A DNA stretch of 64,000 bases from Candidatus Trichofilum aggregatum (lineage in GTDB: Bacteria; Chloroflexota; Anaerolineae; Promineifilales; Promineifilaceae), in assembly GCA_016716885.1 (NCBI GenBank), contig JADJUV010000039.1, positions 9,810 to 73,809 of the forward strand, written 5' to 3'. The position numbers and the translations under genes were made by a program. The notes beneath the pieces were generated by a model. It did no database searches, was not told where the DNA came from, and saw only the letters and a program-made list of their open reading frames with translations. Of the stretch, positions 25,303-33,969 are shown piece after piece. Positions within the stretch are counted from its first letter, which is position 1. Every line of letters starts with the position of its first letter.

Positions 25303-26856
25303 TTAAGCTTTGCGGCCGCGGGCGATCATCACGCCTGCACTCACGCCGAGGGCAAGGAGCACCAGGCCGGTAATAAACCAGGGGGGCGTGGGCAGGGTCG
25401 CGGCCGCGGACTGCATGGTTATGGCGGTAGGGGATGCGGCCGCGTCCAACGAACCTAACGTAAAATTACTGCCCAGCACACTCACGCTCACTCCATTAAA
25501 GATGACCTGATCACCATTAATTGAACTGGCTGTCGCCACTTCGGCAAAATCACCAGTTGTGCCAGATCGTCCCAGTAAACGGTAATTCGAGAGAGGCACT
25601 ACAGGGCCGCTGCCGTTGCCCATACCTGCTTCACTGAAATCAAAAATGATATTCACCGTTCCCGTAATGCTCCCCACATCCGTCACATCAACATACCAAT
25701 GTCGCTCCCAACGGCGGGCATCTACTCCCCATCCACCTGGTAAATCAGTAGCGACATTGCTGTTGGTAGGAGTTAAATGGCCGAACATCAGGTAATCACC
25801 ATCATCTTGCAGGAACGAACCATTTTGCACAATCATACCCGCTGAATGGGCCTCGGTATGCGTTTCCGTGCTCGTAGCCCGACCAATCCCAGCTACATCC
25901 AGATCAAAATTCCCATTCGTCGTTGTATCCCCATCATACTGGTCATTGCTGATGGTGATGTTGTCTACCGTACTATCATTAAATTTGGCTTGCAGATAAT
26001 TCTCTACCAAAATCCGTTGCGCCTCGTTCAGATAGTCATTGTAAGCAATCACCTCAGCAAAGTTACCAGTAATACGCAACGCAGTATCAAATGATCGAGC
26101 TCCAATAGAGAATGTGTCGGACACAGATGCGGTACCAGCATCACCACCCGTATTTGATGAAGATTGAGAAGTACCATTAATGTGTATAGTATGGCTTACA
26201 GCAGTTCCATTGTAACTCTGTACAACAATACGTGGCGTTGAATTAACACCCCAACCCCCTGTTAAATCTTCGCTGGACTCAATCGTACCAGCACCACGTG
26301 TAACCGAGAATGACGCTCCTGTCTCGGTATACATATACGAGCCATCATTATTGCCAGAACTAGCCTGGGGCTATGCATACAAATACCCACTGTTCGCCGC
26401 ATTGTACACAAAAAATAGCGTAAGCGGTCCTAAAGTCACATCATCGGAAGTCACAAGAATATCATTTCCGTCCCAAGAAATGACCGGGTGCCCGTTCCAT
26501 GTATTCGTTTGCAGTGTAGGTTGTTCCCCGGTAACAGAACTTTTTGCTTCAAATCCGTATCCATTTGGGTCATTACCGCTGTGATCAGGCCAACAAGCAA
26601 CTGTGCCGTTGTCGGTGGTTTGGGAGTGGTGCAGGTGTCGTCACTATAAACAGTTTTGTCAGATTGATACCAGACTTCCAGCGTACCAGAACCATCCGTA
26701 ACCCCAACACCACCGGGGCCAGTTCCCGCTCCCCCCCATAGAGCGCACCGTTCCACTAACCGGAAACGATAACCACAAAATAATGGCCAAGAAAACGGTC
26801 AAGAAAAGGGTGAGCCGACTTTGTCGTTTAGTAAGGTGTGTTGTCAAGTGAGACAT
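25303..26856 (-). CDS. Secreted LamG-like protein with C-terminal sorting anchor (two frameshifts, one in-frame stop)
   Basis: The start MSHLTTHLTKRQSRLTLFLTV is a signal peptide. A concanavalin-like domain follows, with WYQSDKTVYSDD, then TVACWPDHSGNDPNGYGFEA and NTWNGHPVISWDGNDIL. The second half has FAEVIAYNDYLNEAQRILVEN, typical of LamG repeats, and VNIIFDFSE. The C-terminus PTPPWFITGLVLLALGVSAG plus RGRKA is a transmembrane helix with basic end, like PEP-CTERM-type sorting tails. The frame breaks at seven C (26731-26737) and at TTT (26619-26621), both explained by one base. In addition TAG at 26371-26373 stands in frame between GYLYA and PQASSGNNDGS. This stop is not a homopolymer effect and might be a true nonsense mutation or a base-call error. 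Confidence 0.75.
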
Positions 26857-27194
26857 TATTTTCTCCTTTGGGACTCATCATGGTTAGTGGATACACCAAT
26901 CATACTATGAGAGCCTTATTCTTTAATTGCGGCTAGCTGAGAGCCACCAAGTTAACGATGAAATATAGGATGGTGATACAGCTACCATAGAACCAGGGTA
27001 CTACAAGGATAACAGGAAACAACCTCTGTCATTATTCAAATGTGGTTAGAATTCACATCTTAAGCATAGCAAAAAGACCTGCTATGAAGATTAAACGGAA
27101 TTAGGGGGTAAAAGATGCAAGTTGGGACGAAGGTGCAAACAAGGGGATAGGTTTATTAACTGACATCATCTAGTAGATGTTCAATAATCACTAG
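26857..27194. other. Gene-free AT-richer stretch
   Basis: About 340 bases with no gene, no strong hairpin and lower GC than the surroundings. It probably holds the promoter of the LamG-like gene, whose start lies at 26856, but no convincing -35/-10 pair was identified. Confidence 0.4.
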
Positions 27195-27268
27195 GGCTTT
27201 TGTTTGTAGTGACCGCTTTAGCGGGCTGACGCTAGCCCGCTAAAGCGGTCACTACGAACAAAGCCGTC
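27195..27268. repeat. Family A element copy 6
   Basis: GGCTTTTGTTTGTAGTGACC, then GCTTTAGCGGGC and the inverse GCCCGCTAAAGCGGTCACTAC followed by GAACAAAGCC. The outermost GGCTTT/AAAGCC also pair. It lies downstream of sucB and may serve as its transcript end. Confidence 0.88.
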
Positions 27269-27307
27269 TTCTGGAAAACCAGATAAGGTCTATAGCAGGG
27301 TAGCGAC

Positions 27308-28585
27308 TCAGCCCGCCAGGAGCAATTGTTCCGGGTCTTCCATCAACTCTTTGATACGCACTAAAAACTGTACGGCTTCGCGGCCATCTACGATACGGTG
27401 ATCATAGGAAAGAGCCGTGTACATCATGGGCCGAATAACAACTTCGCCGTTGAGGGCGATAGGGCGTTCCTGTATTTTGTGCAGACCCAGAATGCCGACC
27501 TGCGGCGGATTGAGAATGGGGGTGCTGAGCATGGAGCCGAAGATGCCCCCGTTGGTAATCGTAAAACTCCCCCCCATCAGATCGGCCAGAGCCAGGTTGT
27601 TGTTACGCACTTTCTCAGCGAAATCTTTGATCTGTTTCTCAATTTGCCCAAAGGACAGACGATCCGCATCGCGGATGACGGGTACAACCAACCCCTCTTC
27701 GGCTCCCACAGCCATGCCGATGTCAAAGTAATGCTTAAGAATGATTTCGTCCCCCTCAATTTCGGCATTGAGTTGGGGAAAGGCTTTGAGGGCACCCACG
27801 ACTGCTTTGGTAAAAAAGGACATGTAGCCCAGTTTGACCCCTTCGCGTTTGCTGAAACTCTCTTGATGACGCTGGCGCAGGGTCATCACCGCGCTCATAT
27901 CGATTTCGTTGAAGGTGGTGAGCATCGCGGCCGCGTGCTGGGCTTCCACCAACCGTTTGGCAATGGTGCGGCGGCGGCGGCTCATCTTCACCCGCTCTTC
28001 GCGTTCAGCCGCCGGGCGGGTAAGGAGCGTGTTGAGTGCTGAGTGTTGAGTACTGAGTACTGAGGGCTGAGGGGAATCTTGGGTTTCGGGTTTTCCATCC
28101 TTTGGTTGCTGGCTCAGGTGGGTCTGCACATTGTGTTTGGTGACTTTGCCACCGGGACCGCTACCGGCTACGGCGGCCAAATCCACTCCTTCAGCCTGGG
28201 CCATGCGCCGGGCCACCGGAGTAGCCACGGGAGCCGCAACCGGTTTGGGTTCGGGTGGGGGCGCGGCCGCAGGTTCAGCCGGGGCCGGGGCGGGAACGTC
28301 AGCAGGTTTATCGGGAGCAGGGGTCGCGGCCGCGGGCTGACCTTCACCCTGGGGATCAATCTGCCCGAGGGCATCCCCTATCTTGACATCATCGCCGGGT
28401 TGCCGGTCAATGCTAGCCAGCACCCCTGTCACGGTGGCGCCTACTTCCACATTTACCTTATCGGTCTCCAACTCGACTAAAACGTCGTCTCCGTTAACTT
28501 GATCACCTACTTTTTTGTGCCAGGTGCCGACGGTTGCTTCAACGACTGATTCGCCTAAAGCGGGTACAACGATTGGACTTGCCAT
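27308..28585 (-). CDS. sucB: 2-oxoglutarate dehydrogenase E2, dihydrolipoamide succinyltransferase
   Basis: This 425-residue core subunit transfers the succinyl group from lipoate to CoA in the TCA cycle. The lipoyl domain (1-75) has the lipoylated Lys in ELETDKVNVEV. A long Ala/Pro-rich hinge (80-120) includes two GCGGCCGC-encoded Ala runs. The peripheral subunit-binding domain has ATPVARRMAQAEGVDLA and the catalytic domain ends with SYDHRIVDGREAVQFLV, carrying the active His and Asp. A second hinge (about 170-190) is Ser/Gln/Thr-rich. It lies 128 bases downstream of sucA on the same strand, as in the classical operon. The E3 gene is not in the window. Confidence 0.96.
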   Translation of the reverse strand: MASPIVVPALGESVVEATVGTWHKKVGDQVNGDDVLVELETDKVNVEVGATVTGVLASIDRQPGDDVKIGDALGQIDPQGEGQPAAATPAPDKPADVPAPAPAEPAAAPPPEPKPVAAPVATPVARRMAQAEGVDLAAVAGSGPGGKVTKHNVQTHLSQQPKDGKPETQDSPQPSVLSTQHSALNTLLTRPAAEREERVKMSRRRRTIAKRLVEAQHAAAMLTTFNEIDMSAVMTLRQRHQESFSKREGVKLGYMSFFTKAVVGALKAFPQLNAEIEGDEIILKHYFDIGMAVGAEEGLVVPVIRDADRLSFGQIEKQIKDFAEKVRNNNLALADLMGGSFTITNGGIFGSMLSTPILNPPQVGILGLHKIQERPIALNGEVVIRPMMYTALSYDHRIVDGREAVQFLVRIKELMEDPEQLLLAG

Positions 28586-28637
28586 GAGTGTTACTCCACG
28601 TAATGAGTTATTGGTGTATTTGTGTATTGGTTTTGGC

Positions 28638-28700
28638 GTTTAGAGCGAGAGGAGAGAGCTAGGGAAAATCCTCTAGCTCTCGCTCTGAACTCTAAACTCA
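28638..28700. repeat. Family D palindrome copy 1
   Basis: TTTAGAGCGAGAGGAGAGAG and CTAGCTCTCGCTCTGAAC plus TCTAAACTC are inverse arms around GGGAAAATCC. It sits in the sucA-sucB intergenic gap. Confidence 0.8.
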
Positions 28701-28712
28701 GGTTGTCCGCAT

Positions 28713-31559
28713 CTAGATTTCACAGAAGAACTCAAACGATTTCTTTGTGACGACGGGCTTTTTATCGTATGCCCGTTTGATTAAGGTGTCCTGGTTGTAT
28801 TTGTGCCAGGAGCTTGAACCTTCAGAGGTGGTGGCGAGGCGCGGCCGCCCAATGTAGCCTAAAGGCAGTTGGTTAGCGAGTAAGGTGATGAGATGCGGCC
28901 GCAAAAACTCCCAGGCCCCCATGTTCTGTGGCTCTTCCTGCATCCAAACCACTTCCTGCAAATGAGGGTAACGGGCCAGCACCTTTTTCAACTCCACCAA
29001 AGGGGCCGGGTACAACTGCTCTACGCGGGCAAAGGCGACCTCTGGCTCTTGCGGCCGCGAATCGGCCGTCATAATGTCTACGTACACCTTACCACTACAC
29101 AAAACCAGCCGCTTCACCGCTTCACGCCGCTCCGCCACCGTCCCATCATCAATCACCGGCTGCCATTTCCCTTCGGCCAACTCCTGCAACGAAGACATGG
29201 CCTCACTATGGCGCAGCAGACTCTTAGGCGTCATCACAATCAGAGGCAGCGGATCATCCGCCAGCAGACGAGCCTGGCGCCGGAGCAGATGGAAATATTG
29301 GGCCGCTGTGGTGGGGTAAGCGATGCGCATGTTGGTCTGAGCCGCCAGTTGCAAGAACCGTTCCGGCCGCGCCGAAGAATGATCCGGCCCCTGCCCTTCA
29401 AACCCATGCGGCAGGAGCATCACCATGGCCGATTTCTGATTCCATTTAGCCTGACCCGAGATCACAAACTCATCAATCATAGATTGGGCCACATTCACAA
29501 AGTCACCGTATTGCGCTTCCCACAAAACCAGGCGATCCGGCGCTTGAATGCTGTAACCGTACTCAAAACCCACCGCCGCACTTTCGGACAAAGGGCTGTT
29601 ACGCACCTCAAAAGACGCTCTGGCCTGGGGAATGGACTGCAAAGGAATGTGGTGGGGGCCACCATTGGCATCCTTGAGCACGGCGTGGCGGTGGCTAAAC
29701 GTCCCTCGTTCGACATCCTCACCCGTCAGGCGGATAGGCGTGCCATTGGCGATAATGGTCGCAAAGGCCAATGTCTCGGCATGACCCCAATCAATCGCCC
29801 GTTCGTTTAAGGTGTCCAGCGCCGTCTCCATCCGCTTGCGAATGCGTTCCAGGCGGCTATTGAGGGTAAGCGATTCAGGTAGCACCAGCAAAGCCTCATT
29901 TAGCTCACGCAGCCGGTCAGCCGAATAAGTGGTCACTGTCTTTTTGGCCGCGCCAGGGGGCGATGGTTTTACCTCTACGCTGGGCAGATCAGTGGCTCCC
30001 TTTAACTTTTCTAGCGCCGTTTGTAGGATTTTCAACTGGGCTTCAAAACGGGATGAGACAAAATTGCCTGAGGTTTTGCCTTCTTTGATGAGTCGTTGGG
30101 CCAGAAGGTTCCGCACCGAGGGATGGTTATCTACCAGATGGTACATGCGGGGCTGGGTGAAGCGGGGTTCGTCCCCTTCGTTGTGCCCGTAACGCCGGTA
30201 GCCAATCAGGTCAATGACAAAATCTTTCTGGTATTTGATACGGTACGCGGCCGCGACCCTGGCCACCTCAATACACGCTTCCGGGTCATCCGCATTCACA
30301 TGCACAATGGGCATACGGAACCCCTTAGCCAGGTCACTGGCATACAGGGTACTGCGGCTAGCCCAGGCATTGGTGGTAAAACCAAGCTGGTTATTGGCAA
30401 TAATGTGAATCGTACCGCCACAGCGATAGCCACGCAGGCCATACATATTCAGCGTTTCAGCCACCACCCCCTGACCAGGGAAAGCGGCATCCCCATGAAT
30501 AATGATGGGCAGAGAGACCGCCTTGTCAAAATAGGCTGGCCCTGGCCGATTGGCCTGAGTGCCCGCCGCCCGTGCCATCCCCATCGTCACCGGGTTCACA
30601 TGCTCCAGGTGGCTGGGGTTCGGAACCATGCTGATCTCCAGGTTGTACGTCTGTTTACTGCGAATGTAACGACGTGCCCCTTCGTGGTATTTCACATCGC
30701 CAAACCAGCCCCGGCTATTCCCCACAAAATCTGAGCGCATGGGGTCTTTGAATTCGGCCAGGATTTGGGCGTAGGGTTTTTCGAGCACATGGGCCAACAC
30801 GTTGAGGCGGCCGCGATGGGCCATGCCAATCAACACGTTGTACACCCCATTCTCCGCCGCATCACCGATAATCTCATCCAGGATAGGAACCATCGTATCC
30901 AGCCCTTCAATGGAGAAACGGGTTTTGCCCGGAAAAACACGCTGCAAAAATACCTCAAACGCCTCAACTTGCGTTAGCCGGTCCAACAAGCCCAACAAAT
31001 CAAAATCGGGTTGGTTTCGGGGGTGAAAGTGGCGCGATTCGGCCATTTCTCGCAACCAGATACGCTCTTCGGCATCGTAAATATGTTCGTATTCGTAGCC
31101 AATCGTCTGGCAATAAATCTGGCGTAGAGCCTCAATGCCATCATAAGCGGTGGCGATTTTCTCACTGACAGCCCCACCAACCAGATGGCCGGGCAGGCGG
31201 CGCAGATCGTCGTCGGTCAGGTTATGGGCGGAAGGGGTGAGGGTGCGATCACCGGGGGGGTCATAATGGCCGAGAGGATCAAGGTGGGCGGCCATGTGTC
31301 CATATTGGCGAATGGCTTTAGCCAGATTGGCTAGCCCGACAATTTTGTCTACATCGGCGGTGGGTGTGGGTGGCTTCGCGGCCGCGGCTGGGCGACCGTT
31401 GGTGTAGGTAGGTGACTCATAACTCGCATCATCTGGCGACCAGGCGGCAAACAAGGCACGAGTCGCCTCATCGACACTATTGGGATCAGCCAGGAACCGT
31501 TCATAAAGGTCTTCCAGATAGCCCGCATTAGGGCCATGAAAAAGTTGTTGAATATCCAT
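28713..31559 (-). CDS. sucA: 2-oxoglutarate dehydrogenase E1 component
   Basis: This thiamine-diphosphate enzyme of about 948 residues decarboxylates 2-oxoglutarate and succinylates the lipoyl domain of E2. The N-terminus MDIQQLFHGPNAGYLEDLYE matches E1o proteins, followed by HRGRLNVLAHVLEKPYAQI, the TDP/Mg site GDAAFPGQGVVAETLNM and the C-terminal transketolase-like region MVMLLPHGFEGQGPDHSSAR and QEEPQNMGAWEFLRPHL. Several in-frame ATG codons up to 31601 exist; 31559 matches the family start although no strong ribosome-binding site is visible. It is paired with sucB downstream. Confidence 0.95.
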   Translation of the reverse strand: MDIQQLFHGPNAGYLEDLYERFLADPNSVDEATRALFAAWSPDDASYESPTYTNGRPAAAAKPPTPTADVDKIVGLANLAKAIRQYGHMAAHLDPLGHYDPPGDRTLTPSAHNLTDDDLRRLPGHLVGGAVSEKIATAYDGIEALRQIYCQTIGYEYEHIYDAEERIWLREMAESRHFHPRNQPDFDLLGLLDRLTQVEAFEVFLQRVFPGKTRFSIEGLDTMVPILDEIIGDAAENGVYNVLIGMAHRGRLNVLAHVLEKPYAQILAEFKDPMRSDFVGNSRGWFGDVKYHEGARRYIRSKQTYNLEISMVPNPSHLEHVNPVTMGMARAAGTQANRPGPAYFDKAVSLPIIIHGDAAFPGQGVVAETLNMYGLRGYRCGGTIHIIANNQLGFTTNAWASRSTLYASDLAKGFRMPIVHVNADDPEACIEVARVAAAYRIKYQKDFVIDLIGYRRYGHNEGDEPRFTQPRMYHLVDNHPSVRNLLAQRLIKEGKTSGNFVSSRFEAQLKILQTALEKLKGATDLPSVEVKPSPPGAAKKTVTTYSADRLRELNEALLVLPESLTLNSRLERIRKRMETALDTLNERAIDWGHAETLAFATIIANGTPIRLTGEDVERGTFSHRHAVLKDANGGPHHIPLQSIPQARASFEVRNSPLSESAAVGFEYGYSIQAPDRLVLWEAQYGDFVNVAQSMIDEFVISGQAKWNQKSAMVMLLPHGFEGQGPDHSSARPERFLQLAAQTNMRIAYPTTAAQYFHLLRRQARLLADDPLPLIVMTPKSLLRHSEAMSSLQELAEGKWQPVIDDGTVAERREAVKRLVLCSGKVYVDIMTADSRPQEPEVAFARVEQLYPAPLVELKKVLARYPHLQEVVWMQEEPQNMGAWEFLRPHLITLLANQLPLGYIGRPRLATTSEGSSSWHKYNQDTLIKRAYDKKPVVTKKSFEFFCEI

Positions 31560-31734
31560 GTTGTTTATACCATTTGCCATGTGCGTTATATGTACCATCA
31601 AAACAGGTGGTACAAACTATATTGTAAACAATTCTCGGCCAGAATGCCGCATCAAGGTGCTCTCCCCTCTTCATCTGGCCCCATAAGAGTCATTCAGGAT
31701 CAAGGATTTAATAACAGACGATAGGCTCGTACGG

Positions 31735-31935
31735 CTTTACCTAAGCCCTTCGCAGATTGAGTCGGAAGACCCATCCCCCTAACCCTGGCGGCGCGGGTTT
31801 TCGGGGCCTTCGCCCCGAAAACCACGCCTGGAAAAGTTCCCCGCCCCTGGGGGCGGGGTTAGGGGTGGGGGTTTCCGGCGGCAAACCGAGGGCAAGGCTT
31901 GTCATAAATACGCCAGTCTGACTTTCGTAAAACGT
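31735..31935. repeat. Palindromic intergenic element, family B copy 4
   Basis: It has the same orientation as the copy at 19508: GAGTCGGAAGACCCATCCCC, hairpin GGTTTTCGGGGC/GCCCCGAAAACC, CCGCCCCTGGGGGCGGGG, GGGTGGGGGTTTCCGGCGGC and CTTTCGTAAAAC. It lies upstream of sucA. Confidence 0.8.
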
Positions 31936-32012
31936 ACAAGTCTCCAGTCTCCCGTCCTCTGCAATGTATTAAATTCTCGTTCCTTACTGCTTGGCTCAAG
32001 CTGGGTTCCTAC

Positions 32013-32107
32013 ATGGTTGTCGTGACCGCTGAAAGTTAACCTGGCGGGCTGGCATTAGCCCGCTAAAACGGTCACGACGAACCAAAACCCTCAATGATTA
32101 TCTGAAT
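32013..32107. repeat. Family A element copy 7
   Basis: GTTGTCGTGACCGCTGAAAG, then GGCGGGCTGGCATTAGCCCGCT and AAAACGGTCACGACGAACCA, followed by the shared flank TCAATGATTATCTGAA. Like copy 2, it carries the GTCGTGACC/GGTCACGAC variant on both arms. An eight-base insertion disrupts the left arm. Confidence 0.82.
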
Positions 32108-32135
32108 CTTGTGGCTTTGATAGGGAGGGCATCAT

Positions 32136-32692
32136 ATGGATGAAGGAGTGGCGGCCGGTTTGCGGGGTCAGTTTACCACGATTTTTTGTGGGCTGGGATT
32201 CTATGGCTGGTTTTCATTTTTGATAAATTGGTGAATACCAGGATCAGGCAACGATATGGCCTGCGGCCGCGAACCATCGGCAATTTTCCCACCCTTATTT
32301 CCTGGCTGTTCCTACATGCCGACATAGCCCATCTGCGCAGCAACTTCGTCCCCCTTCTCTTTTTTGCCTGGCTGGTAATGCTCACCAACAACTTTTGGCT
32401 TGTTTCGCTCATTATTGTCGTGGTGCAGGGAGTCGGTGTCTGGTTATGGGGGCGGGGAGACGCCATTTTTATTGGGGCCAGTGGGTTAATATATGGCTAT
32501 TGGGGGTATTTGTTGAGTTACGGCTTTTTTTCGGGGAATGGGCGGCTATTCGCGGCCGCGCTCGTGCTGGCCTGGTTCACTCGTTACACCATCTTGGGTA
32601 TATTTCCTCAAGCCAACACCAGAATCGCCTGGGAAGGACATCTTTTTGGCCTGATTGGTGGCCTGGTGGCCGCGTGGTGGCTTGTGCCCTAA
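32136..32692 (+). CDS. Rhomboid family intramembrane serine protease (frameshifted near start)
   Basis: A membrane protease of about 185 residues with six helices. The catalytic Ser lies in IGASGLIYGYWG and the His in WEGHLFGLIGGL, forming the rhomboid dyad; HADIAHLRSN is the conserved loop. The most likely start is ATG at 32136 with GGGAGG upstream, giving MDEGVAAGLRGQFTTIF. A one-base loss in the T run at 32182-32187 then shifts to LWAGILWLVFIFDK, which continues to the stop. Without the repair only a TTG start at 32186 is available. Substrates of bacterial rhomboids are membrane proteins with helix-breaking residues. It stands alone, followed by a hairpin. Confidence 0.85.
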
Positions 32693-32696
32693 ACGG

Positions 32697-32728
32697 GAAA
32701 CGCCCCGGCGGGGGGACCGGGGCGTTTC
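32697..32728. terminator. Hairpin shared by convergent rhomboid and small peptide genes
   Basis: GAAACGCCCCGG and CCGGGGCGTTTC pair perfectly over 12 bases around a CGGGGGGA loop. No T run follows on the plus strand. It lies five bases after the rhomboid stop and 31 bases beyond the stop of the minus-strand gene. Confidence 0.7.
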
Positions 32729-32758
32729 ACACAGGAGGAAACCATGCTAAAAATTAGG

Positions 32759-32914
32759 TTAATCTTCGTCCATCATTCGGTAACGCGGCCGCGTCACGGG
32801 CACCGGCACACGTTGGAGCGCCTGTTGCTGTTGGCGCTTCTGTTCCATCAGTCGCCACGCTTGCCAGGATAAAACAGCACCTAACAACCACGATAACAAG
32901 ATAAAAACCAACAT
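32759..32914 (-). CDS. Small single-pass membrane peptide, 51 residues
   Basis: An unlisted short reading frame: MLVFILLSWLLGAVLSWQAW forms one transmembrane helix, then RLMEQKRQQQQALQRVPVP and a tail ending RYRMMDED. GAGGTG lies six bases before the ATG, and a hairpin lies just past the stop. The hydrophobic-then-amphipathic layout is coherent for a real small protein. Its only GCGGCCGC site (32785) encodes Arg-Pro-Arg. The family is not recognised. Confidence 0.65.
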   Translation of the reverse strand: MLVFILLSWLLGAVLSWQAWRLMEQKRQQQQALQRVPVPVTRPRYRMMDED

Positions 32915-33062
32915 CTTAACACCTCATTTCTCTATGGACTGATAATGAACCAAAACCAAATGATGTCCTCATTCTATAGGCATACCACACCCGTTGTCAG
33001 TAGTACGCCACGGCTAATTTAGCCAATACCCCGAACCATCACCCTCAGCTACAATAAAGGCC

Positions 33063-33155
33063 ACGACTTTGGCGAAAATTAGAACGACCTCGGCAAATCC
33101 CTCAGTCTCTTAATCTCTTAGTCTCCAGAGGCACGCTTAAACAACGCCAAACTCC
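33063..33155. repeat. Family E intergenic repeat copy 2
   Basis: ACGACTTTGGCGAAAATTAG, ACGACCTCGGCAAATCCC, TCTCTTAATCTCTTAGTCTC and ACGCCAAACTCC. It ends ten bases before the M23 peptidase start codon. Confidence 0.78.
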
Positions 33156-33165
33156 AATAACGTCT

Positions 33166-33954
33166 ATGCGTGAACTTCGCTCCCTCTGGCAAAAAACCCT
33201 CACCACTGTTTTTTCCCGTCTGTGGCCTTATCGCCGAGCCATCCTGTTATTCGTTCTGGTTGTTGGTATTTATGGCCTGATCCGATTCATCGGCCTGGTG
33301 CAAGAATGGCGGGATCCGCGTAATCAGGCCTTTGTGCAATGGTGGAGTGGCTCACCTGCCACCCGCGAAGCCCTCATCACCGTGCAACGAGACACCTGCC
33401 CTGGTGCACCGTTCATCCTACCCGCCGATGGGTACATTGGCCTGCTGTATGGGGATCCACGGGGGCCGTATTCCCGTTCGCGGCCGCATCAGGGCATCGA
33501 CATTTTCAGCAACGCCAACCTGGGCCAAACCCCCGTTTACGCCGCTTACGACGGTTATCTCAGCCGGGAAACCGGCTGGAAAAGTACCGTCATCCAGCGC
33601 CTACCCAACGATCCCCTTAACACAGAGCGGCAAATCTGGCTCTACTACACCCACATGGCCGATGCCGAGGGCAACGACTTTATCGCCGACGCCTTTCCCC
33701 CAGGTACCAGTGAACTCTTCGTAGAACAAGGCACACTGCTGGGGTACACCGGCAACTACAGCGGCAACCCCCTCAACCCGGTCGGCGTTCATCTCCATTT
33801 TTCCATTGTTCTAGATGATGGCAGTGGCTTCTACCGCAACGAACTGGAATTCACCAACACCCTCGACCCTTCACCCTACCTGGGCCTGAGCGTCAATTAC
33901 GCCTGCGCTTCCCCTGAGGTACAATTGTGCCAGGAAAATCCTGTTTGCAACTGA
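33166..33954 (+). CDS. M23 family metallopeptidase
   Basis: This 262-residue protein has a cytoplasmic N-terminus and one membrane helix at about 25-45 (AILLFVLVVGIYGLIRFIGL). The extracytoplasmic LytM/M23 domain has the zinc ligands in RPHQGIDIF and GVHLHFSIVL. The fold cleaves peptidoglycan cross-bridges or regulates amidases. The loop between the two motifs, YYTHMADAEGNDFIADAFPP, is longer than usual. Two Cys pairs flank the domain. Fifteen bases separate it from the downstream penicillin acylase gene, so they are probably co-transcribed. Confidence 0.9.
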   Translation: MRELRSLWQKTLTTVFSRLWPYRRAILLFVLVVGIYGLIRFIGLVQEWRDPRNQAFVQWWSGSPATREALITVQRDTCPGAPFILPADGYIGLLYGDPRGPYSRSRPHQGIDIFSNANLGQTPVYAAYDGYLSRETGWKSTVIQRLPNDPLNTERQIWLYYTHMADAEGNDFIADAFPPGTSELFVEQGTLLGYTGNYSGNPLNPVGVHLHFSIVLDDGSGFYRNELEFTNTLDPSPYLGLSVNYACASPEVQLCQENPVCN

Positions 33955-33969
33955 CCCGGAACCTTACTT

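Noticed and set aside
26857..27194. Possible tRNA or small RNA gene
   Set aside because: No cloverleaf, terminator or promoter pair could be made out in this AT-richer gap.
27308..31559. Pyruvate dehydrogenase instead of oxoglutarate dehydrogenase
   Set aside because: The E1 is a single long chain beginning like E1o and the E2 has a single lipoyl domain, both typical of the oxoglutarate complex.
2431..32107. Palindromic repeats as a CRISPR array
   Set aside because: The copies are dispersed by kilobases and are not separated by regular unique spacers; no cas gene is present.
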